A stretch of 64,000 nucleotides of DNA from Dolomedes plantarius (GCA_907164885.2 OU015494.1:62001-126000), one strand, 5' to 3'. Counted from the stretch's first letter, positions 32,984 to 44,961 are shown. Translations and numbers: made by a program. Notes: generated by a model not told the origin, from the sequence alone.

Positions 32984-34298
32984 TATATGAGGCGGTGTAA
33001 GGCAAATTGGTGTAAGTCACATTTTCAACTTTTTTTTATTTGAGGGCAAAAATGTAATCTCCATGTTCAATTTATAGTGGAATTGCAAATAATTATTATT
33101 TGCAATATCATAATAATTGTTATGAATTATAATTTGTTCAATTTATAGTGGAATTTTTGGTAATTTTTGCAGTAAAACGCTTTGGATATACAGCACTTGC
33201 CTTACTGACTTACACTACTTTGCTTTTCACCGGCATAGTCTAACTATATGTAGATAGATACACAGCGAGTCGCCATCTTGCATAAACTCCTCTCAAGTTC
33301 ATGAGAAGAAAAATGAAAAGGTGATTCTTCCCATTTTATCTCACCGAAACAACAATTTTCCTCTTACCAGGAGCAGTTGTCGGTTTAGAAGCGTTTATCT
33401 CGGCTCCACTGTTTATCGCCGCGAAGTAAAAACAATATCGTACTCTATTCATTGCTGGCAACTGTCTTTCGACTCCCCGGCGAGATGTTGGCATAAAAAC
33501 GTCAAAACAAAAATCGAAAGATAGACGCTTGTTTGCTTGAGTTCTTTATCGCAGCATTTACGTTCGTCGGCGAACAACCCTTTTCCCGAGCGTGCGGGTA
33601 GACTAAACATTCAGCATCGGATAGAAATGCTCAAATCGGATGTCGCTGACTCATACCGATGAGACCGTTTATCGAAATTAGAGGTTCTAATCGGAGCATT
33701 TTTTTTTAGATCCACGGAACATTTCCATAAACAAAAATTCGTGGCTCTTTTCGCATTCATGTCTGATGAAAGGAGCTGTAACGAACGCGAATATTATGAC
33801 CGACTCGTTCAAGTTCTGATAGTTGAGGATTCTTACACGTAAAAATTATTCACCAAAATTAGACAAAAGATGTCGTATCAATTAAAACAAACAGAGGTTT
33901 AACAATAATTTCATTAAAGACTAACTGACATCGCTTCAAAATTCCGCAGAACACTCTAATAGTTACGTTTAAGGAAAAAAAGATCATTAAAAGTTGCGTG
34001 CAGTAATGTAACGCCGAGTAAAAGAAATACATAAAAATTATCGTCCGTCTGCCATTTAAAAATGCACCTCCTTGTTTTTATAGTTTCTCCGTTTCCATGG
34101 TTACGCCGTTTAAGGTTTATTCGTTCTTTTACACTTTTTTAAATGTATGCAAAATATTAAAATTTCTCGGCGATTATTTTTCAGTGGATAAGTTGTTATG
34201 TTACGGGTAAATAAGATATCGAAACCTGTTAAAGACGATCTGCTGGAGTTTTGGCCCTCATGTTTTGCACGCGTATAATTTACTTGAGCGTGTACGAC
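32984..34298. other. Unassigned stretch
   Basis: About 1.3 kb with more CpG than its surroundings between 33210 and 34300. TTCAATTTATAGTGGAATT repeats at about 33067 and 33137, the first followed by a GCAAATAATTATTATTTGC palindrome. No coding motif recognised. It may be older unique sequence. Confidence 0.4.
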
Positions 34299-34794
34299 TG
34301 TCGATCCCCTTCACTTCTACGGGTTCACTTTGGTTCGTTTGTCAAGACGTTTTCAATGATACACAAATAAATTTTCACAGTAAAAAGTTTAGTACACACC
34401 CGTGAATATTCAAAGTTTTATTTTCTTTCGCAAGCACAAACACATCACTAATTTATCTACAATATTATACAGTCAATTAACTATTTCAGTCATCTCCCAA
34501 TGACTTATCTAACAAAGACCTAGTGCGTCTTCGGGGTCTCTATACACCCACGCACTGTATTCGTCTGCCGGCCCTCTCTAGAGCCAACAACCTCAGACTA
34601 AAACAAAACCACACGCCTCTCTCGCGTGGGCGCAAGCACTCACTCCGACGTCCCCCTGACTTCTGCCCAGGGTATCCCGTCTCCGAACACCACACGAATC
34701 CCTTATCAAGCCGGGTACATTGCCCTACCCCCCTGCTTTCTTGAGAGGAAAGTACAGGGACAAAACACAAGGGGTTGCCGTGGCAGACACGACA
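34299..34794 (-). repeat. 3' LTR of the non-autonomous element
   Basis: 496 bp, starting TGTCGATCCCC and ending GACACGACA on the plus strand. It matches 36677-37172 with only scattered substitutions, for example near 34340-34345 and 34709-34711. Confidence 0.93.
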
Positions 34795-35320
34795 CCTTTC
34801 CCCCAAGATGGTGGTTGCAGATGCAATCTGCAGACACACATCTGACAATTACCTGTCTGCAGGCCTTTACACACAATATTCTATTTACCAAAATTTCACA
34901 ATAATAATAACAATAACTACAAATGACATAAATCTCAATAATAATAATAAACAAAATAAACACTCCTAGCACTAAACATAATCATAATTACCAATATTTG
35001 GAACTATATTTCCAAAACTATTAATAGCTAACGATACACAGGTAAAATAAAATGAAATACTAATATCAAAATGCACATCTTCATAACCCTGAAATAACTA
35101 AAGATAACAGAATAACATCAATTAGAAATAAAGGAAATTGCGCTTCTTACCATACTGGACACCACATAAAATAGATTTACCATTTAACTACATAATATTG
35201 ATACTCGTTAATATACTGCAACTAAGAAAGAAAAAAATATTGTTAAAATACTACATATAAAGAAAAATATTTAAAAAGTTCCACACTAAGTCCATCGTAA
35301 AAGTTCGTGACTCCTGGTAG
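34795..35320. other. Non-coding interior of the LTR element
   Basis: AT-rich sequence between the polypurine tract (34795-34804) and the residual coding frame. No domain seen. Confidence 0.5.
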
Positions 35321-36548
35321 CTAGTCATCGACTGGAAGACACGACACAACATCTGCATTTGCCAGTTTCGCTCCTGGTCGATCCCTATAATAATTGCACA
35401 AACCTAAAAAACTTCTTAACTGTGTTTTCGTTTTGGGATGTTCAGTACAATAACTAATTTCACCAGTCTTCTTTATGCTTCTTTCTTCCAGACAACCATG
35501 CTTTTCCCGGGTATTTCTTTGCCTTTTAGAAGACCTGCTTTTGGGTTCTACTTTACGCTTAATAGAAAGCGTTTCTGCAAACACTGATTTGTTATCTTTC
35601 ACATCTTGGCAAATTGCCTGCTGAGCATTTTCAGCATCAATGCTTGATTTATGTGCTAAATGCAACACTTTACTTCTATCGTAAGGCAATATCAGCTGCA
35701 TCTCTGTTTCTCCTAATATTCTATCTCGATGGAAATTGAGTCCGTCGATCGACATCAAATTCCCTTTCTGTAATTTCAAAATCCCTCTCGCGGATTCTAA
35801 TGAGCCGCATTTTTCTTGCTCTTCTCTGAATTTTGGCGATTCCGCGCCGGACATTTTAGTTTCGTTATCAGCACCCTCATTATTTCTTGCCTCAATCTCA
35901 AAACATAGTACAGTGCGAGGCTCCCCCTCTGCATTTCGTTGACCTCTTTCACCTCCGAGTGGAGGGTCGCTATTTTCTCCCTCGCAAGGTACTCCCCGTT
36001 CCTCAGCCAGAGGTGGTCTTGATTCACAATCTTCGACCCAGCTGTGTTCGACGTCATTCACAAGCGACTGCTCAGTACTTGGGGGTAGTAAACAGGACAC
36101 ATTCAGCTTATTATTCGAGGCGACTATCTCTACGGGCTGCGAGATTCTGTCCCCTTGTCTGCGAGCATGTGGCATAATTGGCGCTTGGCCGACATTTGCT
36201 TCGCGTCTCTCTCCAAAGGCAGGAATTACGTTCGTTTCGTGATTCGGCACGTACGATGAATCCAAAATATGAATTTGTGTTGCACTATCGCTTATTGGTT
36301 CATTGCAATTTTTGTTCGCGCTCTTGGCCCTTATTATCTCTAATTCATGCTGTCGTTCCTCGTGTTTTTTTCTATCCTCCACCGCAGTGATTAGCATGTT
36401 TCACAAATTCTGCGTCGTTGCTATACTCCTCCGAGTTTATAATTAATTGTTTAAGTTCAAATGCTCTTAAATTTGGGGTTACTACTGCATACAAGTCTTC
36501 TGCAACTACTTTTATATCTTCTTTTTTAAGTCCTTTGATAGTCCACAT
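35321..36548 (-). pseudogene. Collapsed gag-pol remnant
   Basis: The Gag start (ATG at 36548, MWTIKGLKKEDIK) resembles the KKEDLK start of the polyprotein at 27434. A one-base shift near 36390 leads into a 358-codon frame. It holds a charged Gag-like region, a pre-integrase segment (DGLNFHRDRILGE then LHLAHKS), an RT tail (KTKTQLRSFLGLCNYYR) and an RNase H tail (RPGAKLANADVVSCLP). The order gag, integrase, RT, RNase H is kept although the cores are deleted. No catalytic residues of RT or integrase remain. Confidence 0.75.
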
Positions 36549-36660
36549 CGTATTTGAAATTATTTAACGGATCCCCCAAAATATAAATATTAAAGGCATC
36601 TCACCTGCACTGACGACTCACTCACTTATCCACCAATCCAGGTATCCAAGTCCACAGATC

Positions 36661-36675
36661 CTGTCGGCTGCGCCA
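36661..36675 (-). other. Primer-binding site
   Basis: On the minus strand TGGCGCAGCCGACAG follows the 5' LTR after a single base. It begins with the TGG needed to pair with a tRNA CCA end. The tRNA is not identified. Confidence 0.7.
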
Positions 36676-36676
36676 A

Positions 36677-37172
36677 TGTCGATCCCCTTCACTTCTACGG
36701 GTTCACTTTGGTTCGTTTATCAAAACGTTTTCAATGATACACAAATAAATTTTCACAGTAAAAAGTTTAGTACACACCCGTGAATATTCAAAGTTTTATT
36801 TTCTTTCGCAAGCACAAACACATCACTAATTTATCTACAATATTATACAGTCAATTAACTATTTCAGTCATCTCCCAATGACTTATCTAACAAAGACCTA
36901 GTGCGTCTTCGGGGTCTCTATACACCCACGCACTGTATTCGTCTGCCGGCCCTCTCTAGAGCCAACAACCGCAGACTAAAACAAAACCACACGCTTCTCT
37001 CGCGTGGGCGCAAGCACTCACTCCGACGTCCCCCTGACTTCTGCCCAGGGTATTCCGTCTCCGAACACCACACGAATCCCTTATCAAGCCGGGGTCATTG
37101 CCCTACCCCCCTGCTTTCTTGAGAGAAAAGTACAGGGACAAAACACAAGGGGTTGCCGTGGCAGACACGACA
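36677..37172 (-). repeat. 5' LTR of the non-autonomous element
   Basis: 496 bp, the partner of 34299-34794. It is followed by the target duplication ACGAC. Confidence 0.93.
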
Positions 37173-37177
37173 ACGAC

Positions 37178-37489
37178 CTCAGGGCTTTGTGTTCTTTCGT
37201 ATTTTAATTCATAGTTCCCGAAAAGTGGTGAAATTTTACCGTGCTTCAAACTTTATTTGCCTCGGTGCGGGACAGTTTATAGCAACGGCTACTTGATGGC
37301 AGCAGCTACTAGGCACAACGGCTACTGATGGATCATTTCTATATAGAAGGTAAAAAGTAAACAATAGAAATAAACAAAATTAAAATTCAAGCATAGACTG
37401 CTAAATCACTATAACATAAAACTTATCCTGCAAAGAAAACATTTTCAATAGAGGATAGCGCAGAAGCTTCATATCCCCATAATGACAAA
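37178..37489. other. No recognisable gene
   Basis: Spacer containing CTATATAGAAGG at 37339-37350, which recurs at 38361-38372 beyond the palindrome. Confidence 0.4.
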
Positions 37490-38361
37490 AATAAATAAAT
37501 AATCCAACAGATATAGATAAAAAAATTATACTAAAATAAAATAGACAAAAAACAAACAGAAATCAAGCACTCTGGGCATCCACGCACCAACGGCAAGATT
37601 CTGTATAAGTGCCGGAACTGAACCATGAAACAACAGAGGTAACCGACAGGTCTCGTCATCAGGGAGCCTAACCATGTCAATTACCTCAAGGGGAACTTTC
37701 TGAATAGGATGCAGGTAAGCCCAAAAGACATCCCAAGGCCCCGAGTCCCCCAAAGAAGCAATTAGTCAAGAAGAAAATGAAAAGACAAACACAACTTACA
37801 GTATGGGCTCAACGCACCTTACATGCAAGCACACAAAAATCCTAATGCAAAGTAGACGATGCGTACACACCCCAATTCCGTAAGTGACGGTTATGGCGAA
37901 ACAGCAGCCAATTCTATCCTAAAGGTTACGTCATTGTAACATTACAATAGCTCCACCCCCCATTACAACTTAACCAAATGAAAAGACAAATACTATTCTA
38001 AACATCTTTAAAAATTCCTGAGTCTAAATGCCATTTTTTTAAAACTTTTAAACTGCCGAAATTTTTAGGGAAATCGTTTTTTCTTAAGTTTTCTTCGAAA
38101 ATGCTACATGCCTCCAAAAAATCCCCAGCGTTGTTACATATGTTTTTTATTCTATAAAGTTGTGAGTAAAAAATATTATAATAAATTTTATAGTTTAAGT
38201 AGCTATGGAAATGGAATTGTTTTATGGTTCAGTTCCGGCACTTATACAGAATCTTGCCGTTGGTGCGTGGATGCCCAGAGTGCTTGATTTCTGTTTGTTT
38301 TTTGTCTATTTTATTTTAGTATAATTTTTTTATCTATATTTGTTGGATTATTTATTTATTC
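37490..38361. repeat. Long palindrome / foldback-like element
   Basis: The arm 37490-37634 is matched in inverted form by 38217-38361, about 145 bp each and nearly perfect, around a 582-bp spacer with no gene. The right arm ends exactly where a 12-base sequence, CTATATAGAAGG, begins. The same 12 bases lie at 37339-37350. It could be a foldback or long-TIR MITE with unclear borders, or a local inverted duplication. A chance frame spans part of each arm and is not a gene. Confidence 0.75.
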
Positions 38362-39380
38362 TATATAGAAGGGGCATTTACCGTGAACTGGAAACTACTG
38401 TCGTACAAGACTGAAAGAAATCTCCGCCGACAGCCGAAAACTGGAGTAAAACTTTACGAAGACAAAGCAGTATTCTCGCGTGGAAAAATGGACCTGTAGC
38501 TAATTGGGCAGGGTTATTTTTTTCTTCTTCAGAAAATTAAGACAACCAGGGGATGGTTGTGCCCGTGGCGCCATCTTTCGGTACTGATGACAATTGAGTG
38601 CTTTATTAAGACGTTAAATGAAACTAATAATGCAATCTGGTGTCATATTATTAGATTAATGTATTTAACAAGGTTATACAAGTTAAAATGTAAACATTAT
38701 TTTTTTTAAATACTGAACTGCTACTGAAACAATCACAGAATTGTTTAATGAAAATAAAAAATTTAAGAATTCCATATAATTCTTAAAATGTTAAATGCAT
38801 ATAAGAATTATATGGAAGAAATATAATTCTACAAGGGATTGTTTTTCCTGGGTTATACAATAAAAGATAAGAAATAAAAGATCTCGTTCATATACTTGCT
38901 AGACAATTTACGGATGCAGTTAGACAAAGAAACTATTAGGAAATTTGAGTCATTATAGTTTGGACAAATCAAAACTATATTTCCCGAGCAAATATTGAAT
39001 AATACAGCATGACTTTAAAAAATAAAGCTACCCGAAGACTTTTCATAAATTCAGCTTCATCCATTGGAGTGAGAAGCAAATGGTTAAACACATTCATGCA
39101 TGCATGTATGCCTCATGAATGTGCGGAACAAACTGCTCTGCAAATCTGATGCATTAAAGATATTGTTACGGACCAAAATCCCTCAGTGATATTTTGTTAC
39201 ATTTGGAATAAAAATCAGCCCTTTCAAATCACAACGTCCGAAAACTGGGTAAAGTTTGACGAGAAAACCGTATAGAGACCCGATTTTCAAGCGCATTCAT
39301 TAAACTGAAATCGTATGACATAAACCATTTCAAATAAAGCCATCGTTGTTTCAGAAGCCTACCTTACTTATTCATACGGA
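38362..39380. other. No recognisable gene
   Basis: Mostly AT-rich. It carries one GTGGCGCCATCTTTCGGTACTG motif at 38565-38586, related to the pair at 39392 and 39469. Confidence 0.45.
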
Positions 39381-39494
39381 ATGTTAAAAATAGTGGCGCC
39401 ATCTACCGGCAGGATAGATTTTCCCCCCTTTGCATTCAGTTACATCGAAATCTCGTGATGTTAAAAATAGTGGCGCCATCTACCGGCAGCATAG
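39381..39494 (-). promoter_or_regulatory. Two tandem CTCF-like motifs
   Basis: A segment of about 37 bases is repeated 77 bases apart (39381-39417 and 39458-39494). Both copies contain AGTGGCGCCATCTACCGGCAG (positions 39392-39412 and 39469-39489 less the last base in print). The complement, CCGGTAGATGGCGC, fits the CTCF consensus CCASYAGRKGGCRS except at its third base. Binding in this species is inference. The motif could instead be part of an unrecognised repeat. Confidence 0.4.
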
Positions 39495-39499
39495 AATTT

Positions 39500-40589
39500 T
39501 CCTCCGATTCATTTTTTATAATTAATACATTCAAATTCTCGTCGTATTTCAGTAAAAATTTCCTAGGTATACTGTATTAAATTATAACCATATGCATCGA
39601 TAATCATGTTTGAATCCCAGAATATATTATTAATTGTTATTTTCATAATGTGCCGAGAACTGATTAAACACTCCATAGAGTGAATGAATTCGTAGAAACC
39701 CCTTTCCGACGACCACCCCTCGAAACGACAAACTTTTTTTATAGAATATAGGTTTCTGTGCAAATCTTTTTTGAATTATTGTATTCAGTTGATAGAACGC
39801 GTCCTGATATAGGATTTGTAAAGACTTAGATATAGGATTCCTGAGTATAGGATTTGTAGAGCCAAAAAAACATTCGGCAAATACTGCTTTACTTTTAACA
39901 CAGCAGCATTCGACAAGTATTCATCTGGCTTTTATGTTAGTCGGATACATTTTTATCTATTTAAATGAAGCACGAAACGAACCTTGCATAGACATTAATT
40001 ATAATTGATGCTTTCTTTGGAGCTAAGGAAATGCTATTGAACTGCCGCAATTTATAGAAAACAGTAGAAATTAACAAGTATTTTCAATTTGGTTTAAACC
40101 TTGACGATTCATAAAAAGTGTACAGTAATTTTTCGATGTGTCGAATCGGGAATTAATTTTTTTTGTTCTCAATTATTAAGCAAAGTTCATTTAGCATATT
40201 CAACACTTTCCGACCTCCTTATGTCCAAACTCCGCGTTGACACGCGAGAATTCGAGGCGACTCGAACCGATAACATCCTAGATGCTTTGATAAAATACTA
40301 GATGCAATCACTCGTCGGAAATGCGAGATTTAAATTTTGTTTCGTATCTCTTTAGACAATGATTTTCAAAAGATGCTAAACAATCAAATTGAAAAAATAA
40401 TTTATTGCAATTACATAATAATAACAATACATTACATTAAATAATTACATTATTATGCTACTCAATCCAGTTATGTGGCAATGTTTAACTGGAGAGTTTG
40501 ATTTTTCGGCGAAATGTTCTTTAACACATTTTTCTGCTCTCCCCGAAGTCAAAGAAAACATTTAAATGTCTGCCCTCTATTAAATCTGG
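39500..40589. other. No recognisable gene
   Basis: AT-rich. ATAGGATTTGTA recurs at about 39810 and 39848. Nothing else is assigned. Confidence 0.45.
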
Positions 40590-40795
40590 ATTGAAGGCCC
40601 AGGGATTAGTGGTATCGCGTCGGCTTTCGGTACTGAAGGTCCACGGATCAAATTCCGAGCGCCATTAAATACCTTCGTGTCTAGGCCGGATAAGGGCACG
40701 TTACGTTCGTAGACCGGAAAGTCATTCTATGAGGTGGGAGAAGGTACGATCCCCCAGATACGTCACAGCCTTGAACCAGTGTGAACAGCCAGTGT
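40590..40795 (+). repeat. tRNA-derived SINE
   Basis: A-box-like GGGATTAGTGG at 40602-40612 and B-box GGATCAAATTCC at 40645-40656, followed by a GC-richer body to about 40790. The head resembles a tRNA without a full cloverleaf. The right end is estimated. Confidence 0.6.
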
Positions 40796-40821
40796 GAACA
40801 GCCTCTGTATATGCAGACCTG

Positions 40822-40977
40822 CCAACCTCAGTAAGAGCAAAATCCGACAATATTCTACCGTGCATAAAATAATAGACATGACATAACACAAAAGAGTATA
40901 GTAAAATATTATAATAAAAGAATTACGAAAAGTAAATGAACCAACTGATTGGGTACAAAGTTTGGTTATAGGTTCAT
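40822..40977 (+). pseudogene. Ty3/gypsy RT fragment (paralogue of 45840-45995)
   Basis: Nearly identical to 45840-45995. The last 50 bases encode LRKVNEPTDWVQSLVI, the start of a Ty3/gypsy RT domain. Here the frame is cut by a Tigger-like terminus, whereas at 45996 it continues into RT. The preceding 100 bases are shared but of unknown origin. Part of them recurs at 43919-43975. Confidence 0.7.
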
Positions 40978-41074
40978 TGATTCTTTAAAGTGAAAATTTT
41001 AACATGGAAATAATACATTTGTTTTTGCGATATTGATTCTTATAACCACTGATCACTATAAGCTGTGGTTACTG
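40978..41074 (-). mobile_element. Tigger-like terminal fragment
   Basis: On the minus strand it reads CAGTAACCACAGCTTATA followed by GGTTATAAGAATCAATATCG, the same terminal 100 bases as 19335-19450. The TA flank follows at 41075. Only this end is present, so it is a truncated copy or short derivative. Confidence 0.75.
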
Positions 41075-41075
41075 T

Positions 41076-41816
41076 ATATATCTATTCAGGTGTACCTTCA
41101 AGGATACAGAATCAAAAGGATTTCTAGGTAAGGAGTCTGAAATAGAAATCACGTAGCAGATGCCATATTGCGGGGACATGAGCAAACGCAACTTCACATT
41201 CGGACACAAAAATGGTTTCAATCCAATTCAAAAAGCCATGGGATTCAGAATAATAATATACTCGCTTCAAGGAGTTGATGCTTTCAGCACACAAGCTCGA
41301 AACAGTCGAGGGCTTGAAAGTTCATATTTTATTTAAGGGGGCCCTACTAATCTACTGTTTTGACTAAACCTAAACATAAATATTACCACTAAACCGAAAT
41401 ATGGACAATTTTCATTATTTTCAGTATAATGTTTCCTTTTGGGTTAAACTTATTACGGATTCAAATGGACGTTCTCCAGTATGCACCCAAACAGATTACT
41501 AGATGTGTGAGCAGTATAGTCACAATGCTGACTCTTGTATTTCCATTCTGTCTTTTGGTAGTGATGTAACTCTAATGCTCTGACAGGTTGTTTTACAAAT
41601 CAAGGATAACATTTCATTTAAAAGAATTTCATTTTTTCTCTTCTAAAGTGAAGAGAACTGATAAATACATCAAAATAAACATAAGATCTATAGGAAATAA
41701 ATTTGTATAAAATGTGCACAAATAAGGCCTGCTAAAATATTAATTTTTTATTGAAATTTGTGAAGCTACTTATAGTAATACAGTACGTTAAACATAAAAG
41801 GGGGGGGATTTAATAA
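41076..41816. other. No recognisable gene
   Basis: AT-rich, with no coding motif seen. Confidence 0.45.
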
Positions 41817-42824
41817 GACTGAATTAGATCACAATTACAATCCTTTGAGCAGTTCATTAACTATGCAATAATATATAATAACCTTTATGATTCAATTGAA
41901 ATAATCAGCTAAGACACGATGTAAATAACTTCTGAAAAACAATTTCATAATAAACAATATCCTAAATGTTATTTAAATTATAAGATTAAAAATCAAAATA
42001 AAGTTCATTCATTTCATAAGAAAGCTTTCAATTTTATTTTTAAAGGTCAAAATAGAGTGTAGAAAAACTTGTACTAAGATTATAACACATTTAAAGATCT
42101 AGAAATCGAAGATTTTGATTCATTTTAATTTTAGCAGCACGAGATGTTGGGGGAAATTTAACAGATTATTTCTATTTCAAGTGCCTCCGGTAGAGAACAT
42201 TATCAAAGGTCTGTAATCTTTTCAAGACTCGTGAATTATTTTAAGAGAAGATGGGAAGTTTACCCAGTATGGAATGGTTTCATCTGATTTTAAATAAAAA
42301 AATTAGCTTGACATTTTGACTGAATTAGATTACAATTAAAATCATTTCGGCACTTCAGTAAACATTAACTATGCAATAATACGAATCAATTGAAATAATC
42401 AGCTGAGACACGATGTAAATAACTTCTGAAAAACGATTTCAATATCCAAAATTTTATTAAATTATAAGATTAAAAATCATAATAAAGTACATTAATTTCA
42501 TAAGAAAGCTTTCAATTTTATTTTTGAAGGGCAAAATACAGTGTAGAAAAACTTACTAACTTGTACTAAAAAGATTATCCCTCATTATAACACATTTAAA
42601 GATCTAGAAATCAAAGATTTTGATTCATTTTAATTTTAGCAGCATAAGATGTTGGGGGAAATTTAACAGATTATTTCTATTTCAAGTGCCTCCGGCAGAG
42701 AACATTATCAATTGTCTGTAATCTTTTCAAGACTAGTGAATTATTTTAAGAGAAGATGGGAAGTTTACCCAGTATGGAATGGTTTCATCTGATTTTAAAT
42801 AAAAAAAAATTGGCTTGACATTTT
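41817..42824. repeat. Tandem duplication of a 0.5-kb unit
   Basis: Unit 41817-42317 is followed head to tail by 42318-42824. Both begin GACTGAATTAGATYACAATT and end with CTTGACATTTT. They differ by scattered substitutions and small indels, so the duplication is not recent. The unit has no coding capacity that I can see. Confidence 0.85.
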
Positions 42825-42871
42825 GTTTAAAAAGAATATGTAAGACATTAATAAACAATCACAGCAAAAAC

Positions 42872-43140
42872 TGGGTCTATAAACACTATAACAAGCAATG
42901 AGGAGCCTCATAGCTTTTGCACTCAAAATGGGATACTCACTTTTTATAGATATCCAAAACTGCGTCAAATCCAAACAAGCGAATTTTGCTTTCAGGCTCT
43001 TGTCACTCGATATTCTTCCTCTTGTGAAGTGAATTCTTTTGGAGTTTCAACATGGAATGGAACTTCTCGGTTTGGTCGTCTGCGAAGTACTTTTTTAACC
43101 AGTCGGTTAGTTTTGATAGGTTCTCTGTGAAAACCGTCAG
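42872..43140 (-). pseudogene. hAT-type transposase C-terminal remnant (ZBED5-like)
   Basis: On the minus strand one frame reads LSKLTDWLKKYFADDQTEKF near 43140-43060. After a shift, a second reads SDKSLKAKFACLDL, then FWISIKSEYPILSAKAMRLL near 43013-42890. The last motif resembles the C-terminal dimerisation region of hAT transposases and the vertebrate ZBED5-type relatives. No helix-turn-helix or DDE core is present. Assignment is from memory of the family and moderately sure. Confidence 0.55.
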
Positions 43141-43682
43141 CATGCCACTACAGACCATGTACTGCTGCAATACAGAGGTCTTTTGGAGTTATATCCGGAT
43201 AATCCTTAGCAATAGGGGATCACACTTTGGGAAGGCCATTTCATGCAGATAGATACTGATGATACAAGCCAGATAGATGACGAGGGCAGGCAAATTCAAA
43301 TTAAAACACTATATAAAAGAAATAAAACACTATATAAACTGCACAGGACATAAAATACATTTACACTGAAATAAAATTGTAATATTTGTTGGATTCAACA
43401 CACAAAATCAATTAAAATATATTAAAGTCAACAATTTTAAATTATGATCCTAGTCTACATTAGTTCGTCTAAACAATACATCATGATGCAACTAAAACGC
43501 TTTGGGAACCCCTGCCTTAGGCCATTTCATGCAGGCAAATTCAAATTTCTAAGATAATATACTCAGGTGAGGGTGTTAAAAAGCCTATTCACAATCTTCA
43601 ATACCTACATATAATTATAGCAAATTGAAAATTGGCATGGCTATAATACCAAGAGATGAAATTGAACAGACTACTTGATGTG
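43141..43682. other. Gene-less stretch with a duplicated segment
   Basis: 43394-43492 closely matches 48623-48730 (both contain TTTGTTGGATTCAACACACA). No gene recognised. Confidence 0.5.
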
Positions 43683-44961
43683 TCAGCCAACTACAAGCCA
43701 AGTCTGCACAGTTTGAAGATCACCGCTCACTCTTTTCATATCCATTATGGGTCCAAAGTGAACACATACCTACAAAATGGAGACAATTATTGAGAAGCTA
43801 CAAAGACTGAATATTCAAACACATTTTCAACAAATATTGGCTTTCTCTAGATATGTTAAACACATATGTGCATACTTTAAATATCTTACAGTATTAGTTC
43901 AAATCTGTACATAATACAGACCTCAGTAAGAGCAAAATCCTGCAATATTCTAATAATCGACAACAAAAAACAGTATAGTGACAAATCATAAAATTATAAC
44001 TTATAGTTTACAGAATATCTTGAATGATATAACATACTGTTCGGCACATCTTGAAATTATAATATTAAACAAAAGTTATATATTTGGAATGATTCATTTT
44101 AATGTACATCATATTTACACTAACAGGGACCCCAGCAGTCTATATTTCTTAATGTTTGTTTTAATTAATTGCAGAAAATCTTGCAAGTTTTGTAGCATTT
44201 ATTGTAGCTTATTTTGCTCTTTTCAAAAATTCATTGTCAAATTGTTCTTCATAACAGTATCCTTGTGGGTTCCATTTCCATATTAGCAAATTTTCTAAGG
44301 TTTCCCTCGACATAGATGAACTGAACTGAGTAGATATTTTTGTTATGTAACTAAAAATCCGGTAATAATAGTGTCCATATACATTAAAAATCTGGCAAGT
44401 TGACGACAGTGATACATTTAAATCTCGAAAGGACAAAGGATGGGAAAGATAAACCTATGTAATTATCCAATCCTATATCCTTTGAGAAGATATGCAAACA
44501 ATAGAATTTAAAAAAATACATTCAAAGGGAATGCAGAATAAAAAGAAATTCAAAACATGAATACTAAACTAAAATTTACTACAAATTATGAACTGTTCGG
44601 AAATGAAACACTATATAAAATAACCCATTTATTGAATGAAAGACCAAACACTATTTCTTTTTAAATTCGAGACTCTATACATTAAATACTAACTTTCAAC
44701 CAATATATTTTTAACAATCAAATTTATTTTGATTTAAAAAAATTTGTTTAAGATTCAAGAGAGGTAAAACTATCCAATATTTTAAAATATCTCTTATACT
44801 ATTTGAAAAAATTTACTCGACATAATAATTAATAAATCAATAAGCAAAAGAAAGCAATCAAAGCTGCCTGTAACAAAAGTACATTCAAATATTTATATTA
44901 AAATTCTTACCTCTGCTGTTTCAAGAACCTTATACAAAGATTTGGGAGATAACTGCATAGT
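43683..44961 (-). other. Candidate two-exon gene fragment
   Basis: A possible exon at 44911-44961 is bounded on the minus strand by TTTTAG and GTAAGA and opens with an ATG (MQLSPKSLYKVLETAE). A second possible exon at 43683-43769 follows TTTTGTAG and continues in frame (VCVHFGPIMDMKRVSGDL) to a TGA. The joined product would be only about 45 residues and I do not recognise it. The first exon has a degenerate copy near 50948-51005 with a stop. Splicing is not demonstrated. Confidence 0.22.

Larger units (their letters stand above)
34299..37172 (-). mobile_element. Non-autonomous LTR retrotransposon (Gmr1-type deletion derivative)
   Basis: A 2874-bp minus-strand element with two 496-bp LTRs (about 8 differences by eye), ends TGTCG...CGACA, and a 5-bp target duplication ACGAC at 34294-34298 and 37173-37177. 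A primer site TGGCGCAGCCGACAG lies one base inside the 5' LTR (plus 36661-36675), and a purine tract sits at 34795-34804 by the 3' LTR. The interior holds only pieces of gag, pre-integrase, RT and RNase H. It lacks the catalytic domains, so it would depend on proteins from a related element. Confidence 0.9.

Noticed and set aside
34523..34972. Frames of 73-102 codons, repeated at 36901-37207
   Set aside because: They fall inside the two LTRs of one retrotransposon and have no recognisable protein features.
37526..37753. A 75-codon minus-strand gene
   Set aside because: It sits in one arm and the spacer of a long palindrome, and no motif supports coding.
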